A DNA stretch of 64,000 bases from Microvirga guangxiensis (GTDB lineage: Bacteria > Pseudomonadota > Alphaproteobacteria > Rhizobiales > Beijerinckiaceae): the NCBI RefSeq assembly GCF_900102135.1, contig NZ_FMVJ01000004.1:62001-126000 (forward strand), given 5' to 3'. The translations under genes and the position numbers were made by a program. Below, one piece after another: positions 30,080 through 39,224 of the stretch. Each line of letters starts with the position of its first letter. Positions within the stretch are counted from its first letter, which is position 1. The notes under the pieces were generated by a model. It did not search any database and had not been told where the DNA came from. It saw nothing but the letters and a program-made list of their open reading frames with translations.

Positions 30080-31303
30080 TTATCCGTTGTAGCGGCTGAA
30101 GACGAGTGTGGCATTAGTGCCGCCGAATCCGAACGAATTCGACAGAACCGTATCGAGCTTCGCATCGTCGATGCGCTTGCGGACGATGTTCATGTCGGCG
30201 AAGGCGGGATCGATCTCGTCGATATGAGCGCTCTCGCAGATGAAGCCGTTCTGCATCATGAGAAGCGAGTAGATCGCCTCCTGCACGCCGGTGGCGCCGA
30301 GCGAGTGGCCGGTGAGCGACTTGGTGGCCGAGATCGGCGGGCACTTGTCGCCCGAGCCGAACACCTCGCGGATCGCCTCGATCTCCTTCTGGTCGCCCAC
30401 GGGGGTCGAGGTGGCGTGCGGGTTGATGTAGTCGACCGGGTTGTGCACGTCCTTGAGGGCCATGCGCATGCAGCGGATCGCGCCCTCACCCGACGGGGCC
30501 ACCATGTCGTAGCCGTCCGAGGTCATGCCGTAGCCGACGATCTCGCCGTAGATCTTGGCGCCGCGGGCCTTGGCGTGCTCCAGCTCCTCAAGCACCAGGA
30601 CGCCTGCGCCGCCGGCGATCACGAAGCCGTCGCGGTTGACGTCATAGGCGCGGGAGGCGCGGGCCGGGGTGTCGTTGTACTTGGTGGACATGGCGCCCAT
30701 GGCGTCGAAGAGATTCGACAGGGACCAGTCCAGATCCTCGCAACCGCCGGCGAACATCACGTCCTGCTTGCCGTACTGGATCATCTCGTAGGCATTGCCG
30801 ACGCAGTGGTTGGAGGTCGCGCAGGCGGACGAGATGGAATAGTTCACGCCCTTGATCTTGAACCAGGTGGCGAGCGTCGCGGAGGCCGTGGACGACATGG
30901 CCTTCGGCACGGCGAAGGGGCCGATGCGCTTGGGGCCCTTGTCGCGGGTGATGTCGGCGGCCTCGATGATGGTGCGGGTGGACGGACCGCCCGAGCCCAT
31001 GATGATGCCGGTGCGCTCGTTGGAGATGTCGCTCTCCTCGAGACCGGAATCGCGGATCGCCTGATCCATGGCCACGTGGTTCCAGGCCGTGCCCTTGCCG
31101 TGGAAGCGCATGGCGCGGCGGTCGACGAGGGAATCCACGTCGATCTGCGGGGCGCCGTGCACCTGGCAGCGGAAGCCGTACTTCTCGTAATCATCGGCCT
31201 TCGCGATGCCGGACTTTGCCTCGCGCAAAGAGGCCAGCACCTCCTGCGTGTTGTTGCCGATGGACGAAACGATGCCCATTCCGGTGACGACGACGCGCCT
31301 CAT
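30080..31303 (-). CDS. fabB: 3-oxoacyl-ACP synthase I
   Basis: Condensing enzyme of 407 residues for elongation of unsaturated fatty acids: [17 protein letters not shown] start, catalytic Cys in [19 protein letters not shown] (near residue 163) and the two catalytic histidines in [14 protein letters not shown] and [15 protein letters not shown] at 31303 has AGAGG 6 nt upstream. The 221-nt gap to fabA contains a TTGACA hexamer on the minus strand, so an internal promoter is possible. Confidence 0.96.
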   Translation of the reverse strand: MRRVVVTGMGIVSSIGNNTQEVLASLREAKSGIAKADDYEKYGFRCQVHGAPQIDVDSLVDRRAMRFHGKGTAWNHVAMDQAIRDSGLEESDISNERTGIIMGSGGPSTRTIIEAADITRDKGPKRIGPFAVPKAMSSTASATLATWFKIKGVNYSISSACATSNHCVGNAYEMIQYGKQDVMFAGGCEDLDWSLSNLFDAMGAMSTKYNDTPARASRAYDVNRDGFVIAGGAGVLVLEELEHAKARGAKIYGEIVGYGMTSDGYDMVAPSGEGAIRCMRMALKDVHNPVDYINPHATSTPVGDQKEIEAIREVFGSGDKCPPISATKSLTGHSLGATGVQEAIYSLLMMQNGFICESAHIDEIDPAFADMNIVRKRIDDAKLDTVLSNSFGFGGTNATLVFSRYNG

Positions 31304-31524
31304 AGCCAACCTCTTCATAGGATTCTGGATGCCAAGCCTTCTGTCTGAGACACGTAAGGCTTGACCGGCTCATTCTCAACCGTGAGCCTGCGGGAGATCG
31401 AAAAAACGATTCATCGGATTCGATGGCCCCGCCGGCGTGCGGCAGGGCCGGTTTTTCGAAAAGATGATGTTTTGTCAACAGGATGAATGAATCGCTGCTG
31501 ACGTAGGGGCAGCCTCCGGGAGGC

Positions 31525-32046
31525 TTACCCGCCGACCGGAGTCTCGGCCTGGAACAGGCCGACGCGCATGTCCTTGGTCTCATAGATGCGGCGTCCGTCG
31601 GCCTCGAGCCAGCCATCGGCGATGCCGAGAACGAGCTTGGAACGGAAGACGCGCTTCAGGTCCACGCCGTAGACCACCTTCTTCGTGGTGGGCAGCACCT
31701 GATCGGCGAACTTCACCTCGCCGACGCCCAGGGCGCGGCCGCGACCGGGGGAGCCGCCCCAGCCCAGGAAGAAGCCAGTCAGCTGCCAGAGGGCGTCCAG
31801 GCCGAGGCAGCCCGGCATCACCGGATCGCCTGCGAAATGGCAGGGGAAGAACCAGAGGTCCGGGCGGATGTCGAGTTCGGCGCGCACATGGCCCTTGCCG
31901 TATTCGCCGCCGTCCTCGCCGATGGAGGTGATCCGGTCGAACATCAGCATGGGAGGCAGCGGCAGCTGCGCATTGCCGGGGCCGAACAATTCTCCGCGCC
32001 CGCAGGCAAGGAGCTCTTCGTAGTTAAAGCTGGACTGGCGGGCCAT
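31525..32046 (-). CDS. fabA: 3-hydroxydecanoyl-ACP dehydratase/isomerase FabA
   Basis: 173 residues aligning end to end with E. coli Fab[22 protein letters not shown], the catalytic His in [21 protein letters not shown] and [13 protein letters not shown]. It introduces the cis double bond in unsaturated fatty acids. ATG at 32046 gives the family length; 32067 is an alternative. It diverges from irr, an arrangement known in rhizobia and brucellae. Confidence 0.96.
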   Translation of the reverse strand: MARQSSFNYEELLACGRGELFGPGNAQLPLPPMLMFDRITSIGEDGGEYGKGHVRAELDIRPDLWFFPCHFAGDPVMPGCLGLDALWQLTGFFLGWGGSPGRGRALGVGEVKFADQVLPTTKKVVYGVDLKRVFRSKLVLGIADGWLEADGRRIYETKDMRVGLFQAETPVGG

Positions 32047-32243
32047 GCCGGATGCCGATCCTTTCATCAGGGTCTCAACGGGCAGCCTCGAGAGGTCCTC
32101 AAGGCCTTCAATGCGGGCTCTGGTAGCACAGGCTTGGCCATCCATCAAAGGGACCCGGGCACAGAGCGGTCATTCCTGCCGCCTTTTAAGGATGATTCCT
32201 TAAGCGCGACCGTAGATCACCTTGCGGCGCCCCCCTCGCTTTC

Positions 32244-32261
32244 CTATCATTGCAATGATAG
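32244..32261. promoter_or_regulatory. Perfect palindrome in the fabA-irr divergent region
   Basis: CTATCATTGCAATGATAG is a perfect 18-bp palindrome in the 247-bp gap between the fabA and irr starts, 33 nt before the irr ATG. Size and AT-rich ATCATT-AATGAT composition resemble operators of Fur-family proteins, so autoregulation by Irr or control by Fur/Mur is a reasonable guess. Confidence 0.6.
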
Positions 32262-32293
32262 AGAAGCGCTCGCTCCTGCAAACAGTTCCGATG

Positions 32294-32767
32294 ATGACCG
32301 ATCCTTTGTCCGCCTATATCGAGTCCACGACGGCTCCGGCCCACCGGAGGGGATGCCCCCTGTCCGAGCTGCGGGACAAGCTTCGCCGTGTCGGCCTGCG
32401 CCCCACCCGCCAGCGCGTTTCGCTGGGCTGGCTTCTGTTCGGCAAGGGCGACCGCCACATCACGGCGGAAATGCTCTTCGACGAGGCGAGCCGCGCCCGC
32501 GTGCCGGTGTCGCTGGCAACCGTCTACAACACCCTGCACCAGTTCACGGAAGCGGGCCTCCTGCGCCAGCTCGCCGTCGACGGCTCCAAGGCCTATTTCG
32601 ACACCAACCCTACCGAGCACCACCACTTCTTCCTGGAAGGCGAGGGGGAACTCGTGGACATGCCCCATACCGCCGCGGTGAGCGTGGCCGACCTGCCCGA
32701 ACCGCCGGAAGGCATGGAAGTGGCGGGCGTCGAGGTGATTGTGCGCCTTCGCCGCAAAACGGCTTAA
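32294..32767 (+). CDS. irr: Iron response regulator Irr (Fur family)
   Basis: 157 residues: winged helix (LRPTRQRVSLGWLLF; VSLATVYNTLHQFTEAGLLRQL) and C-terminal dimerisation region. The HHHFF motif, a haem-contact site in Irr, is present (NPTEHHHFFLEGEGEL), and an RRGCPLSEL segment near the N-terminus retains a Cys-Pro pair as in the haem regulatory motif of Bradyrhizobium Irr. Irr senses haem status and controls iron and haem genes. Earlier in-frame starts (32222, 32255) would run through the palindrome, so 32294 is preferred. Confidence 0.93.
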   Translation: MTDPLSAYIESTTAPAHRRGCPLSELRDKLRRVGLRPTRQRVSLGWLLFGKGDRHITAEMLFDEASRARVPVSLATVYNTLHQFTEAGLLRQLAVDGSKAYFDTNPTEHHHFFLEGEGELVDMPHTAAVSVADLPEPPEGMEVAGVEVIVRLRRKTA

Positions 32768-32815
32768 CAAATCGGCCCGACAGGTTTCTAAGAGCGGCAG
32801 CCGGGATTTCATCGC

Positions 32816-33694
32816 ATGCCGCTCTCCCACAGCCTCGTTGCCGTTCTCGTCACCATCATCTGGGGCTTGAGCTTCGTCGTCATCAAGCTCGGGGTCGGCA
32901 CCATGCCGCCTTTGCTGCTGGCGGCCCTGCGCTTTTTCTTCGTCGCCTTTCCCGCCATCTTCTTCGTCCGGCGTCCTCAGACGACATGGGGCAACGTACT
33001 GGCCTATGGCTTCTTCCTGGGCGTCGCCCAGTTCGGCCTGCTCTTTGCCGCGATCGCGTTCGGCATGCCCGCGAGCCTCGCGTCTCTCGTCATGCAGGCG
33101 CAGGTGTTCTTCACGATCCTGTTCGCCGCGTTCCTCATGAACGAGCGGCCCACTCCGCATCAGATCGCGGGCGGCCTCATCGGTGCTCTCGGGCTTGTCA
33201 TCATCGCCGTGCCCCGGCTCACCGGCAGCGGGGCCGGGGCGTTCCTCATGACGGTGGCCGCGGCGGCGTCCTGGGGCGTGGCAAACATCGTCTCGAAGCG
33301 CGCAGGTCGGGTCGACATGCTGAGCTATATCGTCTGGGCGGGCGTTGTCGCGCCGCTGCCGCTTCTGGCCCTCTCGCTCCTCATCGACGGGCCGGCGCAG
33401 GTCGCCACGGCGCTGACAAGCATGAGCCCGAGCACCTGGGCGGCGGTGGCCTATCTCGCCTATCCCACCACCGTCTTCGCCTTCGGGGTCTGGGCGTACC
33501 TGCTCTCCCGCCATCCGGCGGCGACCGTTACGCCCTTTGCCCTGCTCGTGCCCGTTGCGGGCATTCTCGGCTCCGCCCTGTTCCTGGGCGAGGAGATGCA
33601 CCCCGTCGAGGCGATCGGCGGCGCGGTGATCGTGGCAGGGCTGACCCTGAACGTATTCGGAGGAAAGATCCTGGGCCGCCGGAAAACCGCCTGA
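32816..33694 (+). CDS. EamA-family (DMT) transporter
   Basis: 292 residues, ten predicted membrane helices in two EamA repeats (about 5-130 and 145-280; each ends with a GGxxGxxGL-like helix: IAGGLIGALGLVIIAV and IGGAVIVAGLTLNVF). Likely exporter of a metabolite; substrate unknown. It starts 48 nt after irr on the same strand. Confidence 0.9.
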   Translation: MPLSHSLVAVLVTIIWGLSFVVIKLGVGTMPPLLLAALRFFFVAFPAIFFVRRPQTTWGNVLAYGFFLGVAQFGLLFAAIAFGMPASLASLVMQAQVFFTILFAAFLMNERPTPHQIAGGLIGALGLVIIAVPRLTGSGAGAFLMTVAAAASWGVANIVSKRAGRVDMLSYIVWAGVVAPLPLLALSLLIDGPAQVATALTSMSPSTWAAVAYLAYPTTVFAFGVWAYLLSRHPAATVTPFALLVPVAGILGSALFLGEEMHPVEAIGGAVIVAGLTLNVFGGKILGRRKTA

Positions 33695-33697
33695 CGG

Positions 33698-33844
33698 TCA
33701 GCGGATGAAGCCGAAGCCGACCAGCGCGTAAACGATCAGGAAGATCGCGACGAAGACGTTGAGAAAGCGTGGCGCGACGAGGGAAGCAATGCCCAGGATG
33801 AGGGCCAGGATCGGCAGGAGCTTGAAGCTCAGGTTGATGGACAC
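33698..33844 (-). CDS. DUF3096 small membrane protein
   Basis: 48 residues from a GTG at 33844 with GGAG 8 nt upstream. It consists of two hydrophobic segments (FKLLPILALILGIASLVAPRFL and VFVAIFLIVYALVGFGFI) matching the DUF3096 pattern. Function unknown. Convergent with the EamA gene (3-nt gap). Confidence 0.75.
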   Translation of the reverse strand: MSINLSFKLLPILALILGIASLVAPRFLNVFVAIFLIVYALVGFGFIR

Positions 33845-33987
33845 GAATCGGGCTCCGGAAACTGATAACGATACGCTGTTACCTATCCCGTTATTCCTTG
33901 ATAAATCGGAAAAGCGCCTGAAGTCAGATCCATGATTGCCGACCCCCATCCCAGGAGTGCGGCCGAACAAAGCGCAGACGGTCCTGC

Positions 33988-34022
33988 TCCCTACCCCTTG
34001 CGGGGAGGGGTAGGGATGGGGG
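33988..34022. repeat. C/G-rich palindrome
   Basis: CTACCCCT (33991-33998) and AGGGGTAG (34006-34013) around TGCGGGG, a member of the same family as the palindromes at 23098 and 26765. The 478-bp gap 33845-34322 contains this, the next repeat and no visible gene. Confidence 0.65.
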
Positions 34023-34109
34023 TCGATCGACCGGGTGAATGGCTCAACCAGAGAAGCGCAGTTCCAATTCTCCCGAGCGGTTAGGACTGAGCCTGATCCG
34101 GACAGGGCA

Positions 34110-34206
34110 TTCCCTCACCCTTGCCCCTCTCCCACCCGGGAGAGGGGATGTGCTGTAGGGCTGTCGGGCTCACTGAAGCAGATGCAGCGTTCTGACTTTG
34201 CGCCCC
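34110..34206. repeat. Dispersed repeat, copy 2, with 10-bp hairpin
   Basis: CCCCTCTCCC (34124-34133) and GGGAGAGGGG (34138-34147) form a perfect hairpin, followed by TGTAGGGCTGTCGGGCT (34154-34170, identical to 26709-26725) and GCAGCGTTCTGACTTTGCG, matching the copy at 26709. Confidence 0.7.
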
Positions 34207-34322
34207 CTTTCCTGCAAGGGAGACAGAAGCACGCGCCTTATCCTTGATCGTGCCAGCCTCGCAGGATGGGAATCCGGGCTGCGAGGACGAGGACTGGGTC
34301 GCTTTCGAAGAAACGTCCCGCT

Positions 34323-34859
34323 CTACTCGACCTGCTCGTTGGGGTAGACGCCCCAGAGCTTTTCCTGCTGCACATAGCCGTCGAGGTCGCGGGCGCGTTC
34401 CATGCCGACCATGACGCGGCACCATTTGCCGTCGCAGGCGCGCACATTGGCGATCACGCCCGGCTGCATATGGGCGATGATTCCCGCCTTGGCATCCGGC
34501 CGGTCGAGCAGGCTGATCGGCGGTTCTCCGCTCTTGGCCCAGGGCATCACGAGAGCCGTGCGCCGACCCGACAGGAGGGAGTGCAGCACCCAGCCTTCCG
34601 TTCCTTCCGAATCGCGGATGCGCCGCCAGGTTTCGTATTCGGCGACGATCTCGACCGGCAGGCCCGCGCGCTGGAACACCCAGGCCGTCCGGTGATCCTT
34701 CGAGGGGCCTTCGCGCAGGTTCACGCGGTCGGTCTTGAGGCTGACATAGCGGGGAACGGGCAGTCCGGTGCCGAGGCGTCCTCCCGGAGGCGTCTGCTGC
34801 GCCAGGGCCGGCACTGCGCTCACAATCAAAGCGGCAATGGCGACGACGATCTTGCGCAT
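34323..34859 (-). CDS. Exported SH3-domain protein
   Basis: 178 residues with a signal peptide (MRKIVVAIAALIVSAVPALAQ) and two bacterial SH3-like units: one beginning SLKTDRVNLREGPSKDHRTAWVF (about 40-100), the other around DAKAGIIAHMQPGVIANVRACDGKWCRVM. It probably binds cell wall or a protein partner in the periplasm. ATG at 34859 follows GAGAGGGG. Confidence 0.85.
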   Translation of the reverse strand: MRKIVVAIAALIVSAVPALAQQTPPGGRLGTGLPVPRYVSLKTDRVNLREGPSKDHRTAWVFQRAGLPVEIVAEYETWRRIRDSEGTEGWVLHSLLSGRRTALVMPWAKSGEPPISLLDRPDAKAGIIAHMQPGVIANVRACDGKWCRVMVGMERARDLDGYVQQEKLWGVYPNEQVE

Positions 34860-35022
34860 GGAACCCCTCTCGGCGACTTTGTGTCTACACAAGCCTCTGA
34901 TAGAGAAGCTTGACCGGTGCCGCCACGCGGCGGCTCGTCGCCTTTAGTGCCGAAACAGGGTTAAGGGAGCGTGAAAAACTCCTCATATCCAGTGTTTTTC
35001 ATGTGGGGGATTGTCTGAGCCG

Positions 35023-36015
35023 ATGAAAAAGAGACCTGCCGTCGTCGTCACCCGCCGCCTCCCCGACGCTATCGAGACGCGCCTGCGCGAGCTCTTCGAC
35101 ACGCGCCTCAACCTCGAGGACAAGCCTCTCTCCCCGGAGGAGCTGGCGGAAGCGGTCCGCACGGCGGATGTGCTCGTGCCCACCATCACGGACGAGATCG
35201 ACGCCGCGCTCCTGCAACAGGCCGGCCCCAACCTCAAGCTCATCGCGAATTTCGGCAACGGCGTCGACAATATCGACGTGGCGGCGGCGGTCGCCAGAGG
35301 CATCACCGTCACCAACACTCCGGGCGTGCTCACCGAGGACACGGCGGACATGACCATGGCGCTGATCCTCGCCGTCGCCCGCCGCATCACGGAAGGCGCG
35401 AAGGTGATCCCGGACGGGGAATGGGCCGGCTGGTCGCCCACCTGGATGCTCGGACGGCGCATCACCGGCAAGCGCCTCGGCATCGTCGGCATGGGCCGCA
35501 TCGGCCAGGCGCTGGCCCGCAGGGCGCGGGCCTTCGGCCTCTCGATCCACTACCACAACCGCCGCCATGTGCCGCCGAAGATCGAGGCGGAGCTCGAGGC
35601 GACCTATTGGGAATCCCTCGACCAGATGCTGGCGCGCATGGACATCGTGTCCGTCAACTGCCCGCATACGCCCGCAACCTATCACCTGCTCTCGGCAAGG
35701 CGGCTCAAGCTCATGAAGCCCGACGCCATTCTGGTGAACACGGCGCGCGGCGAGATCATCGACGAGGGTGCGCTCACCAAGCTCATCGAATCCGGCGCCA
35801 TCGCAGGCGCGGGCCTTGACGTGTTCGAGGAGGAGCCCGCCGTCAATCCGCGCCTCGTGCGGCTCGCCAAGCAGGGCAAGGTGGTGCTCCTGCCCCATAT
35901 GGGCTCGGCCACGCACGAGGGCCGCGTCGCCATGGGCGAGAAGGTGATCGTCAACATCAAGGCTTTCGTCGACGGCCACAAGCCGCCGGATCGCGTGCTG
36001 CCGAGCATGTTGTAA
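35023..36015 (+). CDS. D-2-hydroxyacid dehydrogenase (glyoxylate/hydroxypyruvate reductase-like)
   Basis: 330 residues with the NAD-binding motif GIVGMGRIGQALARRARAFG (near 150), the catalytic Arg in NTARGEIIDEGAL, Glu in the EEEPAVNPRL region and His in LLPHMGSATHEGR. The MKKRPAVVVTRRLPDAIE start is typical of D-glycerate dehydrogenases. ATG at 35023 is chosen by homology; a TTG at 35011 sits right at a GGGGGA and is possible. Confidence 0.88.
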   Translation: MKKRPAVVVTRRLPDAIETRLRELFDTRLNLEDKPLSPEELAEAVRTADVLVPTITDEIDAALLQQAGPNLKLIANFGNGVDNIDVAAAVARGITVTNTPGVLTEDTADMTMALILAVARRITEGAKVIPDGEWAGWSPTWMLGRRITGKRLGIVGMGRIGQALARRARAFGLSIHYHNRRHVPPKIEAELEATYWESLDQMLARMDIVSVNCPHTPATYHLLSARRLKLMKPDAILVNTARGEIIDEGALTKLIESGAIAGAGLDVFEEEPAVNPRLVRLAKQGKVVLLPHMGSATHEGRVAMGEKVIVNIKAFVDGHKPPDRVLPSML

Positions 36016-36115
36016 GGCATGGAGGGGAGAACCTCCGGGCATATAACATATGTGAGTGCGTAGTTTAGGCTGGAACGGCCAGAAGGGTTTTTCATGCTCC
36101 AATGAAAAGCCTGAA

Positions 36116-36835
36116 ATGCCGAACCCCTTCGTTCTCAAACTCGAACAATGCGACAGCCTCTCGGACGACGAGAAGCGTGTGCTCGAAAGCGCGATTTCGC
36201 GCGTTCGCGTTGTCGAGAACGACGAGGATATCGTGCATGAGGGCGAGCATCCGTCCGAGAGCAATCTGCTGCTCGACGGGTTCGCCGCGCGCTACAAGAT
36301 CTTCTCCAACGGGCGGCGACAGATCACGGCCATTCACGTCGCCGGCGATTTCGTCGACCTTCACAGCTTCCTTCTCAAGACCATGGATCATGGGGTGGTG
36401 GCGCTCACGCCCTGCCGCATTGCCATCGTGCCCCATGCGGCGCTGGAGAAGATCACCGACGAATACCCGCATCTCACGCGGCTGTTGTGGCTCAACACGC
36501 TCATCGACGGCGCCATTCATCGCGAATGGCTCACCACCATGGGCCGCCTCTCGGCCACGGCCCACACGGCGCATTTCATCTGCGAACTCTTCATGCGCTT
36601 GAAGGCCGTCGGACGCACGGATGGCGATACGATCCAATTGCCGCTCACGCAGGCGGAACTTGGCGATACGCTGGGACTTTCCACCGTTCACGTGAACCGC
36701 GTGCTGCAGGAACTGCGCAAGGAGGGGCTGATCCGGTGGCAAGGCGATGCCCTGACGATTCTCGATTGGGAGCGCCTGGTCAGCGTGGGCGAGTTCACTC
36801 CGACCTATCTCAATCTCCAGCGCGAACATCGATAA
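36116..36835 (+). CDS. Crp/Fnr-family regulator (copy 1)
   Basis: 239 residues: cyclic-nucleotide-binding-like beta roll (about 25-130) and winged helix with LTQAELGDTLGLSTVHVNRVLQELRKEGLI (about 170-200). No N-terminal FNR cysteine cluster is present. It is clearly paralogous to the protein at 52081, sharing the VHVNRVLQ recognition region and the M-D-(H/N)-x-(V/I)-A-T-PC stretch. Signal unknown. A small gene follows directly (TAAATG). Confidence 0.9.
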   Translation: MPNPFVLKLEQCDSLSDDEKRVLESAISRVRVVENDEDIVHEGEHPSESNLLLDGFAARYKIFSNGRRQITAIHVAGDFVDLHSFLLKTMDHGVVALTPCRIAIVPHAALEKITDEYPHLTRLLWLNTLIDGAIHREWLTTMGRLSATAHTAHFICELFMRLKAVGRTDGDTIQLPLTQAELGDTLGLSTVHVNRVLQELRKEGLIRWQGDALTILDWERLVSVGEFTPTYLNLQREHR

Positions 36836-37129
36836 ATGTCAGGAAAACCGACGCCGGACATCAGCCTTCAGCCCATCTCCGTTCTGAGCGACGGCGGCAG
36901 CCATGAGGGGTGCCTTGTCCTGTCCGGCGGAGATCTCGTCGCCGTCTTCGCAAAAGTCTCCGCGGAGGAGAATGCAGGCAGCAACATTCAAACTGAAGGC
37001 TGGTTCCTGGAAGCAGGCTTCGGCCCCTGCAGCATTCTCATGACGCCGATCCCGCCCGTATTCCCGACGCTCGACGAGGCCATTGTCTGGGTGCGCGAAA
37101 AGCTGGAGGCGGAAGCGCCTTCAACCTGA
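36836..37129 (+). CDS. Hypothetical protein downstream of the Crp/Fnr gene
   Basis: 97 residues, soluble, no family recognised. The ATG touches the stop codon of the Crp/Fnr gene (TAAATG), so the two are co-translated or at least co-transcribed. The last 9 nt overlap the convergent amine oxidase gene. The C-terminal PTLDEAIVWVREKLEAEA looks like an amphipathic helix. Confidence 0.62.
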   Translation: MSGKPTPDISLQPISVLSDGGSHEGCLVLSGGDLVAVFAKVSAEENAGSNIQTEGWFLEAGFGPCSILMTPIPPVFPTLDEAIVWVREKLEAEAPST

Positions 37130-38404
37130 GACTTTGAGCTTCTGTACAACCTCGTTTGCCGCCCGCTCGCCTTCCTCCCACGCGCCGCCGGCCGTGCCCC
37201 ATTGCGCGCGCGACAGCGCCTCTCCCGCAAACCAGATCCGTTCGCCCACGGGGGCTTTCAGCAGGTCGCGGATGGGCGCCAGTCCCGGCTGAATCACCGC
37301 CCAGGAGGCCCGGGACCAGGGATCGTTGCGCCACGCGGTGGCATGCATCACGCTCAGATTCCGCAAGGCCCGATAGCCGAAATGCTCCGCGAGAATATCC
37401 CGCGCGAACCGCGCCGGCGCATGAGGATCGCGCCGGTCGAAATGCGCGGCATGGGTCTGATCGAGCTCGAAGAAATGAAACGGCGTGCCGTCGATCCGCG
37501 TAAGAAGTCCCGGCGGCGAGCGGCGGGTGCCGGTTAGCGTCGCGAGCCTGTCAGGGCCTTTGAAGGGCGCGTCGGGCCAATGCAGGATCACATGCTCGTA
37601 GACGCCTTGGGTGAAGCCTTGAATCGCCTCGCGCACCTCGTTCGGCAGAGCAGGCGCGAAGCGGATCGCATCCCCTTGTAGCACGGCCATGGGGGTGGTG
37701 ACGATGACGGCCTTTGCGCGGAGCGTGCCGGATGCGCTCTCGACGCGCACGTCGCCTCCCGACCAGTCGATGGCATGGACGGCACTGGCAAGGCGAACTG
37801 GAAGATCCTTCCCGAGCCGTGCCACATAGCCCCCGAGACCGCCAGCAATGAACAGGTTGTCGGCGTATTCCATGCTCGGAAAGTCGTGCAGGCTCACCTC
37901 GCCGAGAGGCCTGCCCGAGACGAGGCCGTGGATGTCCGAAACGCGACGGCCCAGGGGGCCCATGCCCGCAGGCAGGGCTCTCGCAGCGGGCCGATCCTCC
38001 GGAGCCCTCGCAGCCAGCGTCATCGCCCGGTCGGCCATGTCGAAGGCCCGGTCGAGGGCGGCACGCTCAAAAGGCCGTCCCGGCTTGCCGCGCACGTAGA
38101 AATGCCCCTCGACCGGCGCGCGCCGCAAGGGTTCCCTGCGCTCGAAGCCGAGCTTCACGAGGGGATTGATGGGGCCGGCATGAAGCCAGTGCGCGCCCAG
38201 ATCTACGGGATGTCCCTTGAAAAGCTGCGTGGTCGTGCGCCCGCCGATCCGGACCCGCGCCTCAAGCACCGCCACCGTGAGGCCTTGGCTCAGAAGCCTT
38301 CGCGCAGCCCCGATGCCGGCGCTGCCCGCGCCGACGATGACCACATCCGGCTCCTGAGGGAGATCGACGGCAGGCGAGGGATCGAACGGCACACATTCCT
38401 CCAC
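37121..38404 (-). CDS. FAD-dependent amine oxidase (NAD(P)/FAD-binding)
   Basis: 427 residues: Rossmann GAGSAGIGAARRLLSQGLTVAVLEAR (about 25-50) followed by the amine-oxidase RIGGRTTT and DLGAHWLHAG motifs, and a C-terminal FAD segment (IWFAGEALSRAQWGTAGGAWEEGERAA). Likely oxidises an amine or is a related flavin oxidase; substrate unknown. GTG start at 38404. Confidence 0.88.
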   Translation of the reverse strand: MEECVPFDPSPAVDLPQEPDVVIVGAGSAGIGAARRLLSQGLTVAVLEARVRIGGRTTTQLFKGHPVDLGAHWLHAGPINPLVKLGFERREPLRRAPVEGHFYVRGKPGRPFERAALDRAFDMADRAMTLAARAPEDRPAARALPAGMGPLGRRVSDIHGLVSGRPLGEVSLHDFPSMEYADNLFIAGGLGGYVARLGKDLPVRLASAVHAIDWSGGDVRVESASGTLRAKAVIVTTPMAVLQGDAIRFAPALPNEVREAIQGFTQGVYEHVILHWPDAPFKGPDRLATLTGTRRSPPGLLTRIDGTPFHFFELDQTHAAHFDRRDPHAPARFARDILAEHFGYRALRNLSVMHATAWRNDPWSRASWAVIQPGLAPIRDLLKAPVGERIWFAGEALSRAQWGTAGGAWEEGERAANEVVQKLKVSG

Positions 38405-38492
38405 CCTCTCGCGATTCGAGAGGTTCGGTCATAAGTAAAGGCCACGCCTTCTCGGACGAGGGGGCACCGCTTTCAAGGAAAACGAACGAAAC

Positions 38493-39224
38493 ATGCTGAT
38501 TCAGACGGTTATCGCGGCAGCCCGGGATGTCTTCTCTCCGGCGCTCCGGCGCATCCTGTGGAAGTCCATCGGTCTGACCATGGCATTGCTGGCGCTGGTC
38601 TGGGTTGGCCTGACGCGCCTGATCGACGTCTTTCTCAACAATCACAGCCTCAGCGAAAGCTATCCGTTTCTGGATACGCTGGCGATTTTCCTGGCAGGCT
38701 TCGGTCTGTTCGTCGGATTGTTCTATCTGCTGCCGGCGGTATCGGCGATCGTGGCAGGCTACTTCCTCGATGACGTGGCCGAGGTGGTGGAGCGCGAGCA
38801 TTATTCCGCCGACGCACCGGGACGGCCCCTGCCTTTCGGCAAGGCGATCTTTTATGGTTTGCGCTTCGGCGCCCTGTCGCTCGCCGTGAACCTCGTGGCG
38901 CTGCTTCTTCTGTTCGTGCCCGGCATCAATATCGGCGCGTTCTTCGCCGCCAACGCCTATCTTCTGAGCCGTGAATATTTCGAACTGGCGGCGGGCCGTT
39001 TCTGGGCTCCCGAGGACGTGCAGCGCCTGCGCCTGGAGCATCGGGGTACGGTGCTGGCTGCGGGCGCGGTTCTGGCGGGCCTGGTTCTGGTGCCGGTTCT
39101 GAACCTCATCACCCCCATTTTCGGAGCGGCGATGATGGTTCACCTGCACAAGAAACTCACGCGGGATCCGTCAAAGCGGATCTCGCAACGCCCTCAGGAT
39201 CGCGCGTCGATCGAGGCGCGTTAG
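38493..39224 (+). CDS. EI24/CysZ-like membrane protein
   Basis: 243 residues with about five membrane helices and the EI24 pattern (AAARDVFSPALRRILWKS; LSRYEYFELA-like LLSREYFELAAGRFW). CysZ members move sulfate in enterobacteria; homologues in alphaproteobacteria are of unproven function. Its last 4 nt overlap the convergent NDUFA9-like gene. Confidence 0.82.
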   Translation: MLIQTVIAAARDVFSPALRRILWKSIGLTMALLALVWVGLTRLIDVFLNNHSLSESYPFLDTLAIFLAGFGLFVGLFYLLPAVSAIVAGYFLDDVAEVVEREHYSADAPGRPLPFGKAIFYGLRFGALSLAVNLVALLLLFVPGINIGAFFAANAYLLSREYFELAAGRFWAPEDVQRLRLEHRGTVLAAGAVLAGLVLVPVLNLITPIFGAAMMVHLHKKLTRDPSKRISQRPQDRASIEAR

